A stretch of DNA of 64,000 nt from Chryseobacterium shigense (GTDB lineage Bacteria > Bacteroidota > Bacteroidia > Flavobacteriales > Weeksellaceae). A program made the position numbers and the translations under genes. Under the pieces are notes generated by a model. It did no database searches and was not told the origin of the DNA. It was given only the letters and a program-made list of their open reading frames with translations. Location: positions 84,993 to 148,992 of the forward strand of contig NZ_JACHLC010000006.1 in assembly GCF_014207845.1 (NCBI RefSeq), in the 5' to 3' direction. The number at the start of each line of letters is the position of its first letter. The stretch's first letter is position 1. Positions 52,225-61,592 of the stretch are shown one piece after another.

Positions 52225-53376
52225 ATGAATACGACACCACTTTTAAGTATACTTATAGCAACAAAAGATAGAGAGTTTTACTGTATAGAATCTATTAAAT
52301 CTATCCTTAATTTTAATAGTGATATTATTGAAATATGCGTTTCGGATAATAGTAACAGCGATAAAGTAAAAGATTTTGTAGAACAGGTTAATTCAGCTGC
52401 TATCAAATATATTCATACCAATGAGAAAATTTCATTTATTGAAAATTTCAACAGATGTATGGAGCTTGCGTCCGGTAAATATGTAACTCTGATTGGAGAT
52501 GATGATACCATTCTGAAGACATCTATAGATTATGCCGTATATGCTGATAAGAATAATATAGACAGTATTTCATCTGATAACAATATTTCATATTATTGGC
52601 CGGGAGCATTGAAAGGGTATCCTGATGGCCTTGAAACAATTATATTGGCATCTGATGGAATCAGAGAATTTCATCCTAAGAAATATTTATCCCAATTATT
52701 GGGAAATGGTTTACAGCATTATCTGCTTTACCCGCTCCCTCGAACTTACCATGGAATTGTAAAAAGAGAGAAGTTGATGGAAGTAAAGAACAAAACGGGT
52801 AAATTTTTCGGAGGATTAAGTCCGGATATTTATTCTTCAATATCATTATCCTGCATCATTGAAAAGCATTATGTTGTAGATGTACCATTATCAATAGCAG
52901 GGGTATGTGCTAAAAGTGCTTCGGCAAGTAATATAAGAGGAGAGCATGCTGGTGAAATGTCGCAGTCACCACTTTTAAATAACATCAAAGATTATAAATG
53001 GAGTATTTATATTCCTTATTTTTATAGTGTTAATACCATCTGGGCTGAATCGGCAATGAAAGCGTTGGAAGATATGGGTGAATCCTCTTTAATAAATGAA
53101 TTTAATAAATTCAGGTTAATGGCTCATGCTACCATTAATAATAGAAAATCTATCCCAAAGATTATCAAACGCGAAAATCAGTTATTAAAAGCAGAAAGTA
53201 AAAAAAGTACGGCTGCTTATTATGGAAAAATGGCTCAGGAATATGCTGTGATAGTTAAAAACAAAATCGAACTCATAGCAAAAAATAAATTATCAAGAAA
53301 AAAAGAATATACTTTTACAAAAGTTAGCAATATTTCTGATGCTATAGCTAACTTCGATAATCTAAATAATTCATAA
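52225..53376 (+). CDS. Family 2 glycosyltransferase
   Basis: Predicted GT-A enzyme adding one sugar of the repeat unit. The 383-residue protein has the nucleotide-binding start LLSILIATKDREFYCIESIKSIL, VSDNSNSD, and the metal-binding LIGDDDT (near residue 92). The C-terminal 130 residues are helical and specific to this gene. Its stop shares one base with the start of the next gene (TAATG). Donor and linkage cannot be predicted. Confidence 0.85.
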   Translation: MNTTPLLSILIATKDREFYCIESIKSILNFNSDIIEICVSDNSNSDKVKDFVEQVNSAAIKYIHTNEKISFIENFNRCMELASGKYVTLIGDDDTILKTSIDYAVYADKNNIDSISSDNNISYYWPGALKGYPDGLETIILASDGIREFHPKKYLSQLLGNGLQHYLLYPLPRTYHGIVKREKLMEVKNKTGKFFGGLSPDIYSSISLSCIIEKHYVVDVPLSIAGVCAKSASASNIRGEHAGEMSQSPLLNNIKDYKWSIYIPYFYSVNTIWAESAMKALEDMGESSLINEFNKFRLMAHATINNRKSIPKIIKRENQLLKAESKKSTAAYYGKMAQEYAVIVKNKIELIAKNKLSRKKEYTFTKVSNISDAIANFDNLNNS

Positions 53377-54437
53377 TGCTGTTTTATTTATTTCCATACC
53401 TGTATATAACCTTTGTATCCCTTAACTTATATTTCAGTAAGGTAAAGATTAACTTTTGGATAATGTTAATTTTACTTATTCCTGCACTTCTGGTTGTTGT
53501 ATTAAGAGGTAATGTAGGAACAGACAGCTTTTTCTACTTAGCTCTGCTTCAGGATTATAAGCTGTATGGGGAAAGTGGAATGAAGTATGAGCCAGGTTTT
53601 GAAATGTTGGGGAAAACTATTGCTTTTCTCGGGGCATCTCCCAGACTTGGGGTTGCTTTAATTGCAGTTATATCCTCCTTTATTTTATGTAAAATATATT
53701 CCCGTTCCAGGAATGAAATGATACTGCTGGCATTGTTGGTTTTTCCTCTGTTCTTTTATGATTTTACGATGAACGGTATACGGTACGGGTTAAGTTTTTG
53801 TTTAGCAACGTTAGCCGTAGATAAACTCTATGAAAAGAAATATAAACAGTTTGCTCTCTGGGGAATAGTTGCGTTTTTGATACAATACTCTTCATTACTT
53901 ATACTTCTTTTATTTGTAAGTGTACTTATTAAAAAGAAATACCAGATTCTTTTTCTGGGTGTATTATTGGTATTTATTGTTGTTTCTCCTTCTATATTTT
54001 CCTTTTTTATGGAGCGTGTTTCTAATAAAAGTGAAGATTACAGTCAATTATATGCTCCAAGTTTTGTTTCTGGTATGGCACCACTTTTTGTGGTCTTATT
54101 GATGTATATAAATTTTTTATGGTTTAACCGGAAAGAAAAATATTCTAAATTAATACATATTATATTGATATGCGAGGTTCTGTCCTTTATCTTTGCCAAA
54201 TTCAGCTATGCCGGTCTTAGGTTTCAGGGAGCATTTATGTATTGTATGATTATATATTTGAAAAATAACACAAAGAAAATGGATCTTTCCTGGAAGTATA
54301 CTGCGAATTTATTTGTAGTAAGTGTTTTTGCAATATTATTATTTGTTAAAAACATTACTACGGTTGTTCAAGACGAATTAACCCCCTTTTTACCATATCA
54401 TTTTTTCTGGGAAGAAAAACATCCTGACAGATTATGA
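53376..54437 (+). CDS. wzy: EpsG-type polysaccharide polymerase (Wzy)
   Basis: A 353-residue membrane protein with about 10 hydrophobic segments. The early RGNVGTDSFFYLALLQDY segment followed by NGIRYGLSFCLATLA (near 130) is the EpsG/Wzy pattern. It links repeat units into the polymer on the periplasmic side. It overlaps both neighbours (one base upstream, ATGA downstream), so it is tightly coupled to the two glycosyltransferase genes. Confidence 0.83.
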   Translation: MLFYLFPYLYITFVSLNLYFSKVKINFWIMLILLIPALLVVVLRGNVGTDSFFYLALLQDYKLYGESGMKYEPGFEMLGKTIAFLGASPRLGVALIAVISSFILCKIYSRSRNEMILLALLVFPLFFYDFTMNGIRYGLSFCLATLAVDKLYEKKYKQFALWGIVAFLIQYSSLLILLLFVSVLIKKKYQILFLGVLLVFIVVSPSIFSFFMERVSNKSEDYSQLYAPSFVSGMAPLFVVLLMYINFLWFNRKEKYSKLIHIILICEVLSFIFAKFSYAGLRFQGAFMYCMIIYLKNNTKKMDLSWKYTANLFVVSVFAILLFVKNITTVVQDELTPFLPYHFFWEEKHPDRL

Positions 54438-55222
54438 AAGTTTCAGTTATAATACCAATGTATAATGCAGAGAGAACAATTATAAAGTGTTTAAATTCTG
54501 TAGTAAATCAGCTTCCTCCGGATGATTTGGAAATAGTGATCGTTAATGATGGCTCTGTGGACAGATCACATGAAATAGTTGAAAAATTTATTCAGGAAAA
54601 TAATAAATTCGATATAAAATTAATTGATCAGGAAAATAAAGGAGTTTCCGCAGCCAGAAATCTTGCAATTTATGAATCGAAACATGAGCTGTTGGCTTTA
54701 ATAGATTCTGATGATATATGGTTGCCGGGTAAACTGAAACATCAGCTACAAATTTTATCAAAATATGATGCAGATTTTGTAGGCACTTTACATAATAATC
54801 TTGCATTAGGTTTTCCTTATAAACTTGAAGATGATATATTTAGAGTGAGTTTCAGTAAACTGATGATAAAAATGGCCCCCTCTACCATTACCTCTCTTTT
54901 TAAGAAAGATCTTATTAAAAGATCAGGGTTTTATGATGAAAAACAAAAATATACGGAAGACGGGAATTTATGGCTAAGATTCAGCAAACATGGCAAAATG
55001 ATCATTTTAAATAAAAATTATGCCATCGCGGGCGACTTTAAACCCTTATTTGGGCAAAGCGGATTGTCCGGTAACTTAAAAGGAATGTATGAAGGTGAAA
55101 TAAAGAATATTAAAGATATGGTAGGTTTCAAATATATTAATAGTATTCAATACTTATTATATTTTATCTATATTACATTGAAATATTATCGCCGTATAAT
55201 TATAGTGAAATTAAGAAAATAA
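54434..55222 (+). CDS. Family 2 glycosyltransferase
   Basis: A 262-residue GT-A enzyme. VSVIIPMYNAERTIIKCLNSV begins the fold, IVNDGSVDRS and GVSAARNLAI bind the nucleotide sugar, ALIDSDDIW (near residue 90) is the metal-binding DxD, and YTEDGNLWLRF (near 175) supplies the catalytic acid. A C-terminal hydrophobic stretch could attach it to the membrane. It overlaps the polymerase gene by 4 bases. Confidence 0.88.
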   Translation: MKVSVIIPMYNAERTIIKCLNSVVNQLPPDDLEIVIVNDGSVDRSHEIVEKFIQENNKFDIKLIDQENKGVSAARNLAIYESKHELLALIDSDDIWLPGKLKHQLQILSKYDADFVGTLHNNLALGFPYKLEDDIFRVSFSKLMIKMAPSTITSLFKKDLIKRSGFYDEKQKYTEDGNLWLRFSKHGKMIILNKNYAIAGDFKPLFGQSGLSGNLKGMYEGEIKNIKDMVGFKYINSIQYLLYFIYITLKYYRRIIIVKLRK

Positions 55223-55225
55223 GGT

Positions 55226-55783
55226 ATGTTTTTTAAAATTTTCTGGATCATCAGATATATCCTATATTCAGTTTTTTTTAAAAAAGCTGGATTTCCGGGA
55301 TACCTAGGTCGCCCGATTATTATTTTGGGTATGAATAAAATCAGTATTGGCAAAAGGGTTAGAATATATCCTAATGCTAGACTGGAAGTTCATGGAAAAG
55401 ATGCTGCACTTATTATTGAAGATAATGTGGGGATCTCTCAAAATGTACATATTACAGCAGGAGGAATTTTGGTAATTAAAAAATCAGCCACAATTCTGGC
55501 CAATACTTACGTTACGGACATTGATCATGAGTATGAAGATGTAAATGTACCCGTATTACAGCAGGAAATGAGCATAAAGAAAACTGAAATAGGTGAAAAT
55601 TGTTTTATCGGAATGGGGGTGGCAATTCAGGCTGGTACAATATTGGGTAAACATTGTATTGTTGGATCCAATTCAGTAGTTAGAGGGACTTTTCCCGATT
55701 ATTGTGTTATTGCAGGCATACCTGCTAAAATTATTAAAAAATATAATCCCGAAACAAAAATTTGGGAAAGAGCTAATTTGTGA
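55226..55783 (+). CDS. Hexapeptide-repeat acyltransferase
   Basis: A 185-residue left-handed beta-helix O-acetyltransferase. Hexapeptide repeats run from about residue 48 (IGKRVRIYPNARLEV) to 165, with the catalytic-histidine region at TYVTDIDHEYED and IGENCFIGMGVAIQAGTILGKHCIVGSNSVV. It probably acetylates a sugar of the repeat unit. The first 20 residues are hydrophobic or basic and may bind the membrane. It follows the glycosyltransferase by 3 bases. Confidence 0.87.
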   Translation: MFFKIFWIIRYILYSVFFKKAGFPGYLGRPIIILGMNKISIGKRVRIYPNARLEVHGKDAALIIEDNVGISQNVHITAGGILVIKKSATILANTYVTDIDHEYEDVNVPVLQQEMSIKKTEIGENCFIGMGVAIQAGTILGKHCIVGSNSVVRGTFPDYCVIAGIPAKIIKKYNPETKIWERANL

Positions 55784-55802
55784 TATAAATAAAAACTGTA
55801 TT

Positions 55803-57527
55803 TTGAATAGTATAAAGCTTTTACTTGTTATTTTCCTTTTTATGACGAATTGTAATTTCAATTCGCAGACTTTACTATTGGCAGATAACGGAAAATCACA
55901 ATACCAGATTACAGTGGCTTCGGATGCCGATAAGAATGAAATTTTTGCCGCAACTGAATTTCAGAGATATTTTGAAAATATTTCAGGTATTAAACTTAAT
56001 ATTACAAAAAAAAACAAACTGGAAGGAAAGTTTTCCATATTTGTAGGAAATAATAAGCGATTTAAAAGTTTAGGGGAAATAGTAAATGATGGCGTTGTTA
56101 TAAAAACAGATGATGCAGCCAACCTAATAATCTCCGGCGGAAAAGGGAGGGGATTGCTGTTCGGAGTATATACTTTCTTCGAAAACTATTTAGATTGCAG
56201 ATTTTTTGCACTGGATGAAATAAAAACCCCTAAAAAGACAAATATTTCTATTCCAAAGCTTAATTATAGCTATTCATCACCATTTAGCTTTAGATCCTAT
56301 TACTCTCTGGAAAATTCAAACAAATCATATGCTGATTTTCATAAAGAAAATTATTTTTTTGAAAATAGATTATACCCTGCTCATTCTTTAGCATGGCTAT
56401 TACCGGCTGAAAAATACTTTAAAACTCATCCCGAATATTTTGCATTGATAGACGGAAAAAGGAATCCCTCTCAAATCTGTTTCAGCAGTGAGGGAGCTTT
56501 TGAGGAATTGGTAAAAGTTCTGAATCGTGAAATAGCAGCTACTCCCAATGAGGTATGGTCGGTAAGTCCCCTGGATTCACCCAATTATTGCCATTGTAAC
56601 TTGTGTGAAAGCAAATATAGAAAAGGAACTGGTTTTAGTGAAACCTTAATCCCTTTTGTGAATAAAGTGGCAAGGGCTTTTCCAAACAAAATAATAAGTA
56701 CTTTGGCCTATAATCAGTCACTTCTTCCCTCAACACTTGAAAAGCCTGAAAAAAATGTAGAGATTATGTTTTGCTTTACCAATATTGATAGAAGATACGC
56801 TATTGATTCTGAAAAAAATAAAGATGCTAAAAGATTTATTAATGCTTTACAAGATTGGAGAAAGCAGACAGATAATATCTTTATATGGGATTATAATGTA
56901 AACTACTTTCATTCCCTTTTCCCGTTTCCAAACTTGAAAACATTTAAACAAAATATATTATATTTCAAAAATATTGGCGCAAAAAAAGTGTTTTTGGAAG
57001 GGATCGGTCCCCAGCAAGGTGAATTTTCAGAGCTTAAATCATATATTGCCTCTGAACTTTTGTGGAATCCGGATGCTGATGCAGACCTGTTAATGAATGA
57101 TTTCCTCATGAATTATTATGGTGATGCATGGAAGGATATTAAAGAATATATTCAAACTTTAGAATTGAATGCTGAAAATTATACTATACCTTTAGATGTG
57201 TATGCTAATCCGGTTTTATATAAAGATGGTTATCTGAATAATCAGAATATTGCTTTATATAAAAATATTTTGAATAAAGCACTCAATAAAGTTAAAGCGA
57301 ATATAAAATATAGCAACAGAATAAAAAAAGAAATACTTTCAATTGAGTATGCTGAACTCGAAATCTACAGTAATACAGCAAACCAACCTGCTGAAAGAAG
57401 TAGCAGTAAAAATAAGTTTAATAGTAAATTGAATTCTTTTAAAGAAGAAGCTAAAAAATTAAACATAACATATTTGAGAAATGCAGAGTTTACAGTTGAT
57501 GAATTTATAAAACAAAAAAGCAGATAA
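55803..57527 (+). CDS. Secreted DUF4838 (glycoside-hydrolase-like) protein
   Basis: A 574-residue exported protein. After a signal peptide (SIKLLLVIFLFMTNC) comes an alpha-glucuronidase N-terminal-like domain (AATEFQRYFENISG, then GKGRGLLFGVYTFFENYLDCRFF), followed by a DUF4838 TIM-barrel-like domain with SPLDSPNYCHCNLCESKY (a CxCxxC cluster) and FIWDYNVNY. The family is thought to be glycoside-hydrolase-related, but activity is not established. The frame runs back to 55704 inside the acyltransferase gene; I choose the TTG at 55803, directly before the signal peptide. Its location in a synthesis operon suggests polymer trimming. Confidence 0.78.
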   Translation: MNSIKLLLVIFLFMTNCNFNSQTLLLADNGKSQYQITVASDADKNEIFAATEFQRYFENISGIKLNITKKNKLEGKFSIFVGNNKRFKSLGEIVNDGVVIKTDDAANLIISGGKGRGLLFGVYTFFENYLDCRFFALDEIKTPKKTNISIPKLNYSYSSPFSFRSYYSLENSNKSYADFHKENYFFENRLYPAHSLAWLLPAEKYFKTHPEYFALIDGKRNPSQICFSSEGAFEELVKVLNREIAATPNEVWSVSPLDSPNYCHCNLCESKYRKGTGFSETLIPFVNKVARAFPNKIISTLAYNQSLLPSTLEKPEKNVEIMFCFTNIDRRYAIDSEKNKDAKRFINALQDWRKQTDNIFIWDYNVNYFHSLFPFPNLKTFKQNILYFKNIGAKKVFLEGIGPQQGEFSELKSYIASELLWNPDADADLLMNDFLMNYYGDAWKDIKEYIQTLELNAENYTIPLDVYANPVLYKDGYLNNQNIALYKNILNKALNKVKANIKYSNRIKKEILSIEYAELEIYSNTANQPAERSSSKNKFNSKLNSFKEEAKKLNITYLRNAEFTVDEFIKQKSR

Positions 57528-57537
57528 ATAACGAATA

Positions 57538-58671
57538 ATGAAAAATATACTTATTACCGGCGGAGCTGGTTTTATCGGAAGCAATCTGGCACTTAAATTA
57601 ATTGAAAAAGGCCATAAAATTACAATTCTGGATAATCTTTCAACCCAGATTCATGGTGAAAACCCTGAAACTACATCTCCTTTATATAATAGTATTAAAG
57701 ATAAAGTACATTTCATTAAGGGAACTGTAACATCTAGAGAAGATTGGGAAAACGCTCTGAATGGGCAGCAGGTAATTGTACATTTAGCTGCTGAAACAGG
57801 AACCGGACAATCCATGTACTGTATAGAAAAATATACTGAAGTTAATATACAGGGAACGGCAATTATGCTGGATCTGTTGGCTAATAATAAAAATAACGTA
57901 GAAAAAGTGGTTATTGCTTCATCAAGATCCATCTATGGAGAGGGTAAATACCGTCATCCGGAATTAGGTATTGTTTATCCTTCCCACAGACAGGAAAATG
58001 ATATGCTGAACGGTGATTTTGAAGTAAAATATAAAGACGGACAAAAACTGGAGCTTTTGGCTACGGATGAAAATTCAAAGATTCATCCTTCTTCCGTTTA
58101 TGGAATTACTAAACAGAACCAGGAGCAAATGATTATGACAGTTTGTCCTACCATTGGTATTGCACCTGTTGCTTTTAGGTATCAGAATGTATACGGTCCT
58201 GGGCAGTCTTTATCTAATCCTTATACAGGGATTTTATCCATATTTTCTACTCAGATCAGAAATGGAAATGGAATCAAAATTTTTGAAGATGGCCAGGAAA
58301 CCAGAGACTTTGTTTACATTGATGATGTAGTGAATGCCACTATCCTGGGAATAGAGAAAGAGGAAGCTAATGGAGAAGTTTTTAATGTGGGAACAGGTGT
58401 GCCTACAGATGTTTTAACTGTTGCTAATACGTTGATCAGTTCTTACGGAATTGAGGTTCCAGTTACAGTAACCGGAAACTTCAGACTTGGAGACATCCGT
58501 CACAATTTTGCCGATCTTTCAAAAATCAATTCTAAGCTAGGCTTTAAACCTTCCGTATATTTTGAAGAGGGAATAAAGAACTTTTCAGGATGGGTGCTTC
58601 AACAGGAAATTCAGGAAGATAAACTGAGTAGTTCTCTTGAAGAGATGAAAGCTAAAGGTTTATATAAATAA
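57538..58671 (+). CDS. NAD-dependent sugar-nucleotide epimerase/dehydratase
   Basis: A 377-residue extended SDR enzyme. GGAGFIGSNLALKL binds NAD, SSRSIYGEG and PSSVYGITKQNQE (YxxxK) form the active site, and RYQNVYGPGQSLSNPYTG is close to dTDP-L-rhamnose 4-epimerase and UDP-glucose 4-epimerase relatives. An insertion of about 40 residues between the serine and tyrosine motifs sets it apart from GalE. Its exact substrate is not clear from sequence. Confidence 0.83.
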   Translation: MKNILITGGAGFIGSNLALKLIEKGHKITILDNLSTQIHGENPETTSPLYNSIKDKVHFIKGTVTSREDWENALNGQQVIVHLAAETGTGQSMYCIEKYTEVNIQGTAIMLDLLANNKNNVEKVVIASSRSIYGEGKYRHPELGIVYPSHRQENDMLNGDFEVKYKDGQKLELLATDENSKIHPSSVYGITKQNQEQMIMTVCPTIGIAPVAFRYQNVYGPGQSLSNPYTGILSIFSTQIRNGNGIKIFEDGQETRDFVYIDDVVNATILGIEKEEANGEVFNVGTGVPTDVLTVANTLISSYGIEVPVTVTGNFRLGDIRHNFADLSKINSKLGFKPSVYFEEGIKNFSGWVLQQEIQEDKLSSSLEEMKAKGLYK

Positions 58672-58687
58672 CAAAGTAAAATCACAG

Positions 58688-59710
58688 ATGCTTCAGGGAA
58701 AGAATGTTTTATTGATTTCTATCAAATTTTTTAATTATGAAAATTTAATTAAGAAAGAACTGGAAGATATGGGTGCTGCAGTTGATCTGTTTGATGAGCG
58801 GCCCTCCAATTCCTTTTTTAGTAAAGCCATTATCCGAATAAAAAAAGAAATGTATTCCGTTAAAATCAATCAGTATTTTAATGAGATCATTGAAAAGATA
58901 AAAGATAAAAGATATAATTATTTTCTTTTAATAAAAGGCGAAGCTACACCTAAGTTTTTTCTCGACTTTTTAAAAGAGAATAATCCGGGGATCAAGTTTA
59001 TTTTTTATACTTACGATTCCTTTAAAAACAATTCCAACGGATTGGATATCTTAAATTATTTTGATGGTAAATTTACTTTTGACAGTCAGGATGCAGTGCA
59101 GTACCAAATGAGTTTCAGGCCTTTGTTTTTTGCTCAGGATTATGGAGATCTCAATGATAGAAATAAAAACTTTCAATATGATTTGGCTTTTATCGGAACA
59201 GCACACTCAGACCGTTATTCAATCAGTGAAAAAGCAAAATCCTGGTGTGGAGAGCATCAATTGAAAATGTTTACCTTTTATTATTCTCCCAGCAAGCTTC
59301 TTTTTAAATATAAAAAAGCAACTGATAAAAATTTTAAAAACTTCGATTACGCAAAAATTTCGTTCAACAGTCTTTCCCATAAAGAGATTATTGATATTTA
59401 CGGGAACACTAAAGTTATTCTGGATATCAATCATCCCGGACAGAATGGTTTAACAATGAGGACGTTTGAAACCTTGGGAGCCGGAAGGAAACTAATTACT
59501 ACCAATCCTAAAATAGCAGAATATCCGTTTTATGATCCTCAGAATATTTACATCATAGAAAGAGGCGGTATTGAATTTGATGAAAATTTTTTCAAATCCG
59601 ATTTTAAAGAAATGAATGCTGAAATTAGAGAAAGTATGTCATTGAAAGGATGGGTAAACGAAGTATTTGGGATATCGTCTATTAAACATTGGGAGCAGGT
59701 TTTAAAATAA
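58688..59710 (+). CDS. CgeB-like glycosyltransferase
   Basis: A 340-residue soluble protein. The C-terminal half has the GT-B style donor site of the CgeB/spore-type glycosyltransferases (VILDINHPGQNGLTMRTFE, then LGAGRKLITTNP). The N-terminal half is a Rossmann-like domain starting NVLLISIKFFNYENLI with LLIKGEATP near residue 79. No membrane segment is present. It would add a sugar on the cytosolic side. It is the third glycosyltransferase of the locus, besides the initiating enzyme. Confidence 0.75.
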   Translation: MLQGKNVLLISIKFFNYENLIKKELEDMGAAVDLFDERPSNSFFSKAIIRIKKEMYSVKINQYFNEIIEKIKDKRYNYFLLIKGEATPKFFLDFLKENNPGIKFIFYTYDSFKNNSNGLDILNYFDGKFTFDSQDAVQYQMSFRPLFFAQDYGDLNDRNKNFQYDLAFIGTAHSDRYSISEKAKSWCGEHQLKMFTFYYSPSKLLFKYKKATDKNFKNFDYAKISFNSLSHKEIIDIYGNTKVILDINHPGQNGLTMRTFETLGAGRKLITTNPKIAEYPFYDPQNIYIIERGGIEFDENFFKSDFKEMNAEIRESMSLKGWVNEVFGISSIKHWEQVLK

Positions 59711-59714
59711 CAAT

Positions 59715-60614
59715 ATGAATATAACTGTTTTTGGAGGTTCCGGTTTTATTGGGAAGAATCTTGTAGAATCCCCGATGCTGAATGCAGAAATTCAGGGAGT
59801 ATCCTTGCGGGACGCTTCCTGGAAGAAAACTGCAGAATCTGCCGACATTATGATTAATCTGGTAGGGAAGGCACATGACCACCAGGGAACCGCTTCCGAA
59901 GAGGATTATTATTTTGCCAATGTGGAATTGGTTAAAGAAATATTTGATGTTTTTATTCAATCTGATGCTAAACTTCTTATTCACATAAGTTCAATTGCAG
60001 CAGTTGAAGAATTTGAATCCGAAGAACCATTAAGAGAAGATTCCGTGTGTCATCCTTTTTCTCCCTATGGAAAAACCAAGAAACAGGCCGAAGAATGGCT
60101 GATGCAGCAGATACTGCCGGAAAACAAGAAAGTCATTATCCTGAGACCCCCGATGATTCATGGACCCGGAGATAAAGGGAATTTAGGACTGCTTTATAAA
60201 ATCATATCAAAAGGGCTTCCATATCCGCTGGCTTCTTTTGACAACAGCAGGTCTTTTCTGTCTATCAGTAATTTTTGTTTTTTCATATCGGCCATCATTA
60301 AAAATGAAAATCAAATGGAAACGGGAATCTATCATATCTGTGATGATGAACCGGTTTCAACCAAAGATATTATTAATATTATAAAGAAGGTTACGAATAA
60401 AAAATCACCTAACTTGTCTGTTCCTAAAATACTCATACAAGGAATTGCAAAAGCAGGAGATATCTTACCTCTTCCCATCAATACAAAAAGATTGAAAAAG
60501 ATGACCGGGAGTCTTCTGGTTTCAAATGAAAAGATGAAAAAAGCATTAAAAATTACAAACCTTCCTGCTTCAGCGCATGAAGGTCTTGAAAACACAATAA
60601 AAAGTTTCGGTTAA
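59715..60614 (+). CDS. WbpV-like 4-keto sugar reductase/epimerase
   Basis: A 299-residue SDR protein. FGGSGFIGKNLVES binds the cofactor, ISSIAAVEEF and SPYGKTKKQAEEW (YxxxK) form the active site, and LRPPMIHGPGDKGN is typical of the WbpV/FnlA-adjacent reductases that act on UDP-4-keto-6-deoxy-GlcNAc to give UDP-QuiNAc or UDP-FucNAc. The gene is 4 bases before the lipid-carrier transferase, the same pairing as wbpV-wbpL, so the two probably make and load the first sugar. Confidence 0.83.
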   Translation: MNITVFGGSGFIGKNLVESPMLNAEIQGVSLRDASWKKTAESADIMINLVGKAHDHQGTASEEDYYFANVELVKEIFDVFIQSDAKLLIHISSIAAVEEFESEEPLREDSVCHPFSPYGKTKKQAEEWLMQQILPENKKVIILRPPMIHGPGDKGNLGLLYKIISKGLPYPLASFDNSRSFLSISNFCFFISAIIKNENQMETGIYHICDDEPVSTKDIINIIKKVTNKKSPNLSVPKILIQGIAKAGDILPLPINTKRLKKMTGSLLVSNEKMKKALKITNLPASAHEGLENTIKSFG

Positions 60615-60618
60615 AACT

Positions 60619-61581
60619 ATGGAATACATTCTCGTCACTGTCATACTGTTTATTTCAATACTGATATATTTCAGAATTGCAGATCAATATAATATTATAG
60701 ATAAACCCAACCACCGAAGTGCCCATACACAAATCACCTTAAGAGGCGGAGGAATTATTTTCCCAGTTGCCTTTATTGTTTTCTGCTGTTTTAATTTACA
60801 GACTGCTATTGAGCATTATGGGTCTTTCGGTCTTGGGCTTCTTGCAATTTGTAGCATTAGTTTTATTGATGATATCAAAACCCTGTCTAATAAAATCAGG
60901 CTCTCTGTTCATCTAATCTCAGTTATACTTCTTCTCTATTTTACAGGAGCTTTTGTTTTGATGCCGTTCTGGGTATGGCCCATTTTATTTGTTGTAATTA
61001 TTGGGACATTGAATGCCTATAACTTTATGGATGGAATTAACGGGATGACAGGTGTGTACAGTCTTGTAACATTATTATCCCTGGCTTATATTAATAAAGA
61101 TGTGGTTGAATTTACAGATAATGATTTTATTATATATCCGGTTTTAAGCTGCCTTGTTTTTTTATTTTTTAATTTCAGGAAAAAAGCAAAGTGTTTTGCC
61201 GGTGATGTAGGAAGTATGGGAATCGGCTTCTGGGTGATCGGGCTTATTGCACTCCTTATCATGAGAACCGGTGAATACAAATACATTCTTCTGCTTTCAA
61301 TTTATGGAATGGAAGTTGTGCTTACCATCATTGAACGTATATTATTAAAAGAAAATATCTTTGAAGCTCACAGAAGACACCTGTACCAGCTTTTTGCTAA
61401 TGAAAGAAAAGTTTCCCACTTAGTAATAAGTTCTGTATATGCTGTTTTCCAGCTGCTTGTAAATATTTTTCTAATTCATTCACAACTTCCTGTCTGGGCA
61501 ATTATTTTGATTATATTTATTCCGGCAGGAGGTATATATTTAGGATTAAAATGGAGTTTAAAAAAACAATATAACTTATAA
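60619..61581 (+). CDS. Undecaprenyl-phosphate sugar-1-phosphate transferase (WecA/WbpL family)
   Basis: Starts the repeat unit by moving an N-acetyl-amino-sugar-1-phosphate onto undecaprenyl phosphate. The 320-residue polytopic membrane protein (about 10 helices) has the DD motif FIDDIKTLSNKIR (near residue 75), the NAYNFMDGINGMTG motif (near 133), FAGDVGSMGIGF (near 194) and the cytosolic EAHRRHLYQLF histidine motif (near 250). Length matches WbpL/WecA. It overlaps none of its neighbours but follows the reductase by only 4 bases. Confidence 0.9.
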   Translation: MEYILVTVILFISILIYFRIADQYNIIDKPNHRSAHTQITLRGGGIIFPVAFIVFCCFNLQTAIEHYGSFGLGLLAICSISFIDDIKTLSNKIRLSVHLISVILLLYFTGAFVLMPFWVWPILFVVIIGTLNAYNFMDGINGMTGVYSLVTLLSLAYINKDVVEFTDNDFIIYPVLSCLVFLFFNFRKKAKCFAGDVGSMGIGFWVIGLIALLIMRTGEYKYILLLSIYGMEVVLTIIERILLKENIFEAHRRHLYQLFANERKVSHLVISSVYAVFQLLVNIFLIHSQLPVWAIILIIFIPAGGIYLGLKWSLKKQYNL

Positions 61582-61592
61582 AAGAAACAGAA

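Noticed and set aside
55704..55802. Upstream start of the DUF4838 gene inside the acyltransferase gene
   Set aside because: It would place about 33 unrelated residues before a proper signal peptide; the TTG at 55803 fits better.
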